Positions 5,277-6,177 of a stretch of DNA of 6,177 bases are shown piece after piece. Source of the stretch: Gallionellaceae bacterium (lineage in GTDB: Bacteria > Pseudomonadota > Gammaproteobacteria > Burkholderiales > Gallionellaceae). A program made the translations under genes and the position numbers. Location of the stretch: contig PLYB01000197.1 of the NCBI GenBank assembly GCA_003151655.1, forward strand, positions 4,603 to 10,779, read 5' to 3'. Each line of letters opens with the position of its first letter. The stretch's first letter is position 1. The notes under the pieces were generated by a model. It was given only the letters and a program-made list of their open reading frames with translations, ran no database searches and was not told the origin of the DNA.

Positions 5277-5281
5277 CCGTC

Positions 5282-6177
5282 ATGCGTTTCGATAAGTTCA
5301 CCACCAAGCTGCAACAAGCGCTGTCCGATGCCCAAAGTCTGGCAGTGGGCGCTGACAACCAGTTTATCGAGCCACAGCACCTGCTGCTGGCCTTGCTCAA
5401 CGATGCCGATAGCGGCGCAGGCTCGCTGCTGGCGCGCGCAGGCGGCAACGTCAATGCGCTGAAGGCTTCATTGACCGAGGCGGTGGCACGCTTGGCCAAA
5501 GTGGAAGGTCACGATGGCGAGGTGCAGGTCGGGCGTGATCTCTCCAATATATTCAACCAGACCGACAAGGAAGCACAGAAGCGCGGCGACCAGTTCATTG
5601 CCTCGGAAATATTTTTGTTGGCGCTCACTAACGACAAAGGCGAGGCCGGTCGTTTGCTCAAGCAGCATGGCGTGGCAAGAGCCCCGCTGGAGCAAGCCAT
5701 TACTACCGTACGCGGCGGCGAATCAGTCGGCTCGCAAGAAGCCGAAGGTCAGCGCGAATCGCTCAAGAAATACACCATGGATCTGACCGAGCGCGCCCGG
5801 CAAGGCAAGCTCGACCCGGTGATCGGTCGCGACGACGAGATACGCCGCGCTATTCAAGTGCTGCAACGCCGCACCAAAAACAATCCCGTGTTGATCGGCG
5901 AGCCGGGCGTCGGAAAGACGGCGATCATTGAGGGGCTGGCGCTGCGGATCGTCAACGGTGACGTGCCCGAGAGCCTCAAGAACAAGCGCCTGATGGCGCT
6001 CGATCTTGGCAGCATGATCGCAGGCGCCAAGTACCGCGGCGAATTTGAGGAACGTCTTAAGGCTGTACTTGAGGAAATCGAGTCAAACGCCGGAGAGATA
6101 ATACTTTTTCTCGATGAGCTGCACACGGTTGTCGGTGCCGGCAAGGGCGAAGGGGCGATGGACGCCTCCAACATGCT
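5282..6177 (+). CDS. clpB: ATP-dependent disaggregase ClpB, N-terminal part (3' end outside window)
   Basis: ClpB is a hexameric AAA+ ATPase that, with DnaK, pulls polypeptides out of aggregates after heat stress in the cytoplasm. The visible 298 codons hold the N-terminal substrate-binding domain (about 1-145, start MRFDKFTTKLQQALSDAQSLA) and the first part of AAA+ domain 1. Visible in domain 1 are KLDPVIGRDDEIRRAIQVLQRRTKNNP, Walker A GEPGVGKT (206-213, K212), pore loop KYRGEFEERLK (Y251) and Walker B ILFLDE (E279). The numbering coincides with E. coli ClpB as I recall it, so there are no net indels. The coiled-coil middle domain and second AAA+ domain lie beyond the edge. The start at 5282 has a strong ribosome binding site and a sigma-32 promoter upstream. 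The internal start used for the short E. coli form (GTG at V149) is GTC here. Confidence 0.97.
   Translation, partial: MRFDKFTTKLQQALSDAQSLAVGADNQFIEPQHLLLALLNDADSGAGSLLARAGGNVNALKASLTEAVARLAKVEGHDGEVQVGRDLSNIFNQTDKEAQKRGDQFIASEIFLLALTNDKGEAGRLLKQHGVARAPLEQAITTVRGGESVGSQEAEGQRESLKKYTMDLTERARQGKLDPVIGRDDEIRRAIQVLQRRTKNNPVLIGEPGVGKTAIIEGLALRIVNGDVPESLKNKRLMALDLGSMIAGAKYRGEFEERLKAVLEEIESNAGEIILFLDELHTVVGAGKGEGAMDASNM

Noticed and set aside
5854..6174. 106-codon minus-strand frame opposite clpB
   Set aside because: It is antisense to the conserved AAA+ domain of ClpB and has no features of its own.

Overview
The window reads as ordinary chromosomal DNA of a Gram-negative proteobacterium. The protein styles (ThrC, NadC, ClpB), a sigma-32-type heat-shock promoter and several kinds of intergenic palindromic repeat suggest a betaproteobacterium, perhaps of the Nitrosomonadales/Gallionellales type. 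That placement is an impression from resemblance; no search was run.

Layout, left to right: the 3' part of thrC (threonine synthase, +, cut by the window edge); a spacer with an inverted-repeat element and a possible 17-codon leader ORF; an AEC-family membrane transporter (+, 959-1864); a 160-bp element bounded by inverted repeats; a convergent gene for an EAL-HDOD signalling protein (-, 2037-3293); a 248-bp divergent regulatory spacer; a 189-residue helical soluble protein with a CheZ-like D-x-x-x-Q motif (+, 3542-4111); a third palindromic element; nadC (quinolinate phosphoribosyltransferase, -, 4253-5098); a divergent spacer with a near-consensus sigma-32 promoter and a G-rich repeat; and the 5' part of clpB (disaggregase, +, 5282 to the window edge). 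No spacer without a gene exceeds 300 bases, and no tRNA, rRNA, CRISPR or insertion sequence was seen.

The genes do not form one pathway. thrC, nadC and clpB are housekeeping genes: threonine synthesis, de novo NAD synthesis and heat-shock protein disaggregation. The EAL-HDOD gene and the CheZ-like gene are divergent neighbours and both look like signalling components, so they may act together; this is inference.

The parts most worth a second look are: (1) the clpB leader, where a heat-shock promoter is followed by a repeat that can form either of two hairpins or a short-loop G-quadruplex just before a strong ribosome binding site; (2) the CheZ-like protein; (3) the repeat elements, one with 20-bp terminal inverted repeats and one whose ends contain the stop codons of both flanking genes; and (4) the possible leader ORF coupled to the AEC gene.
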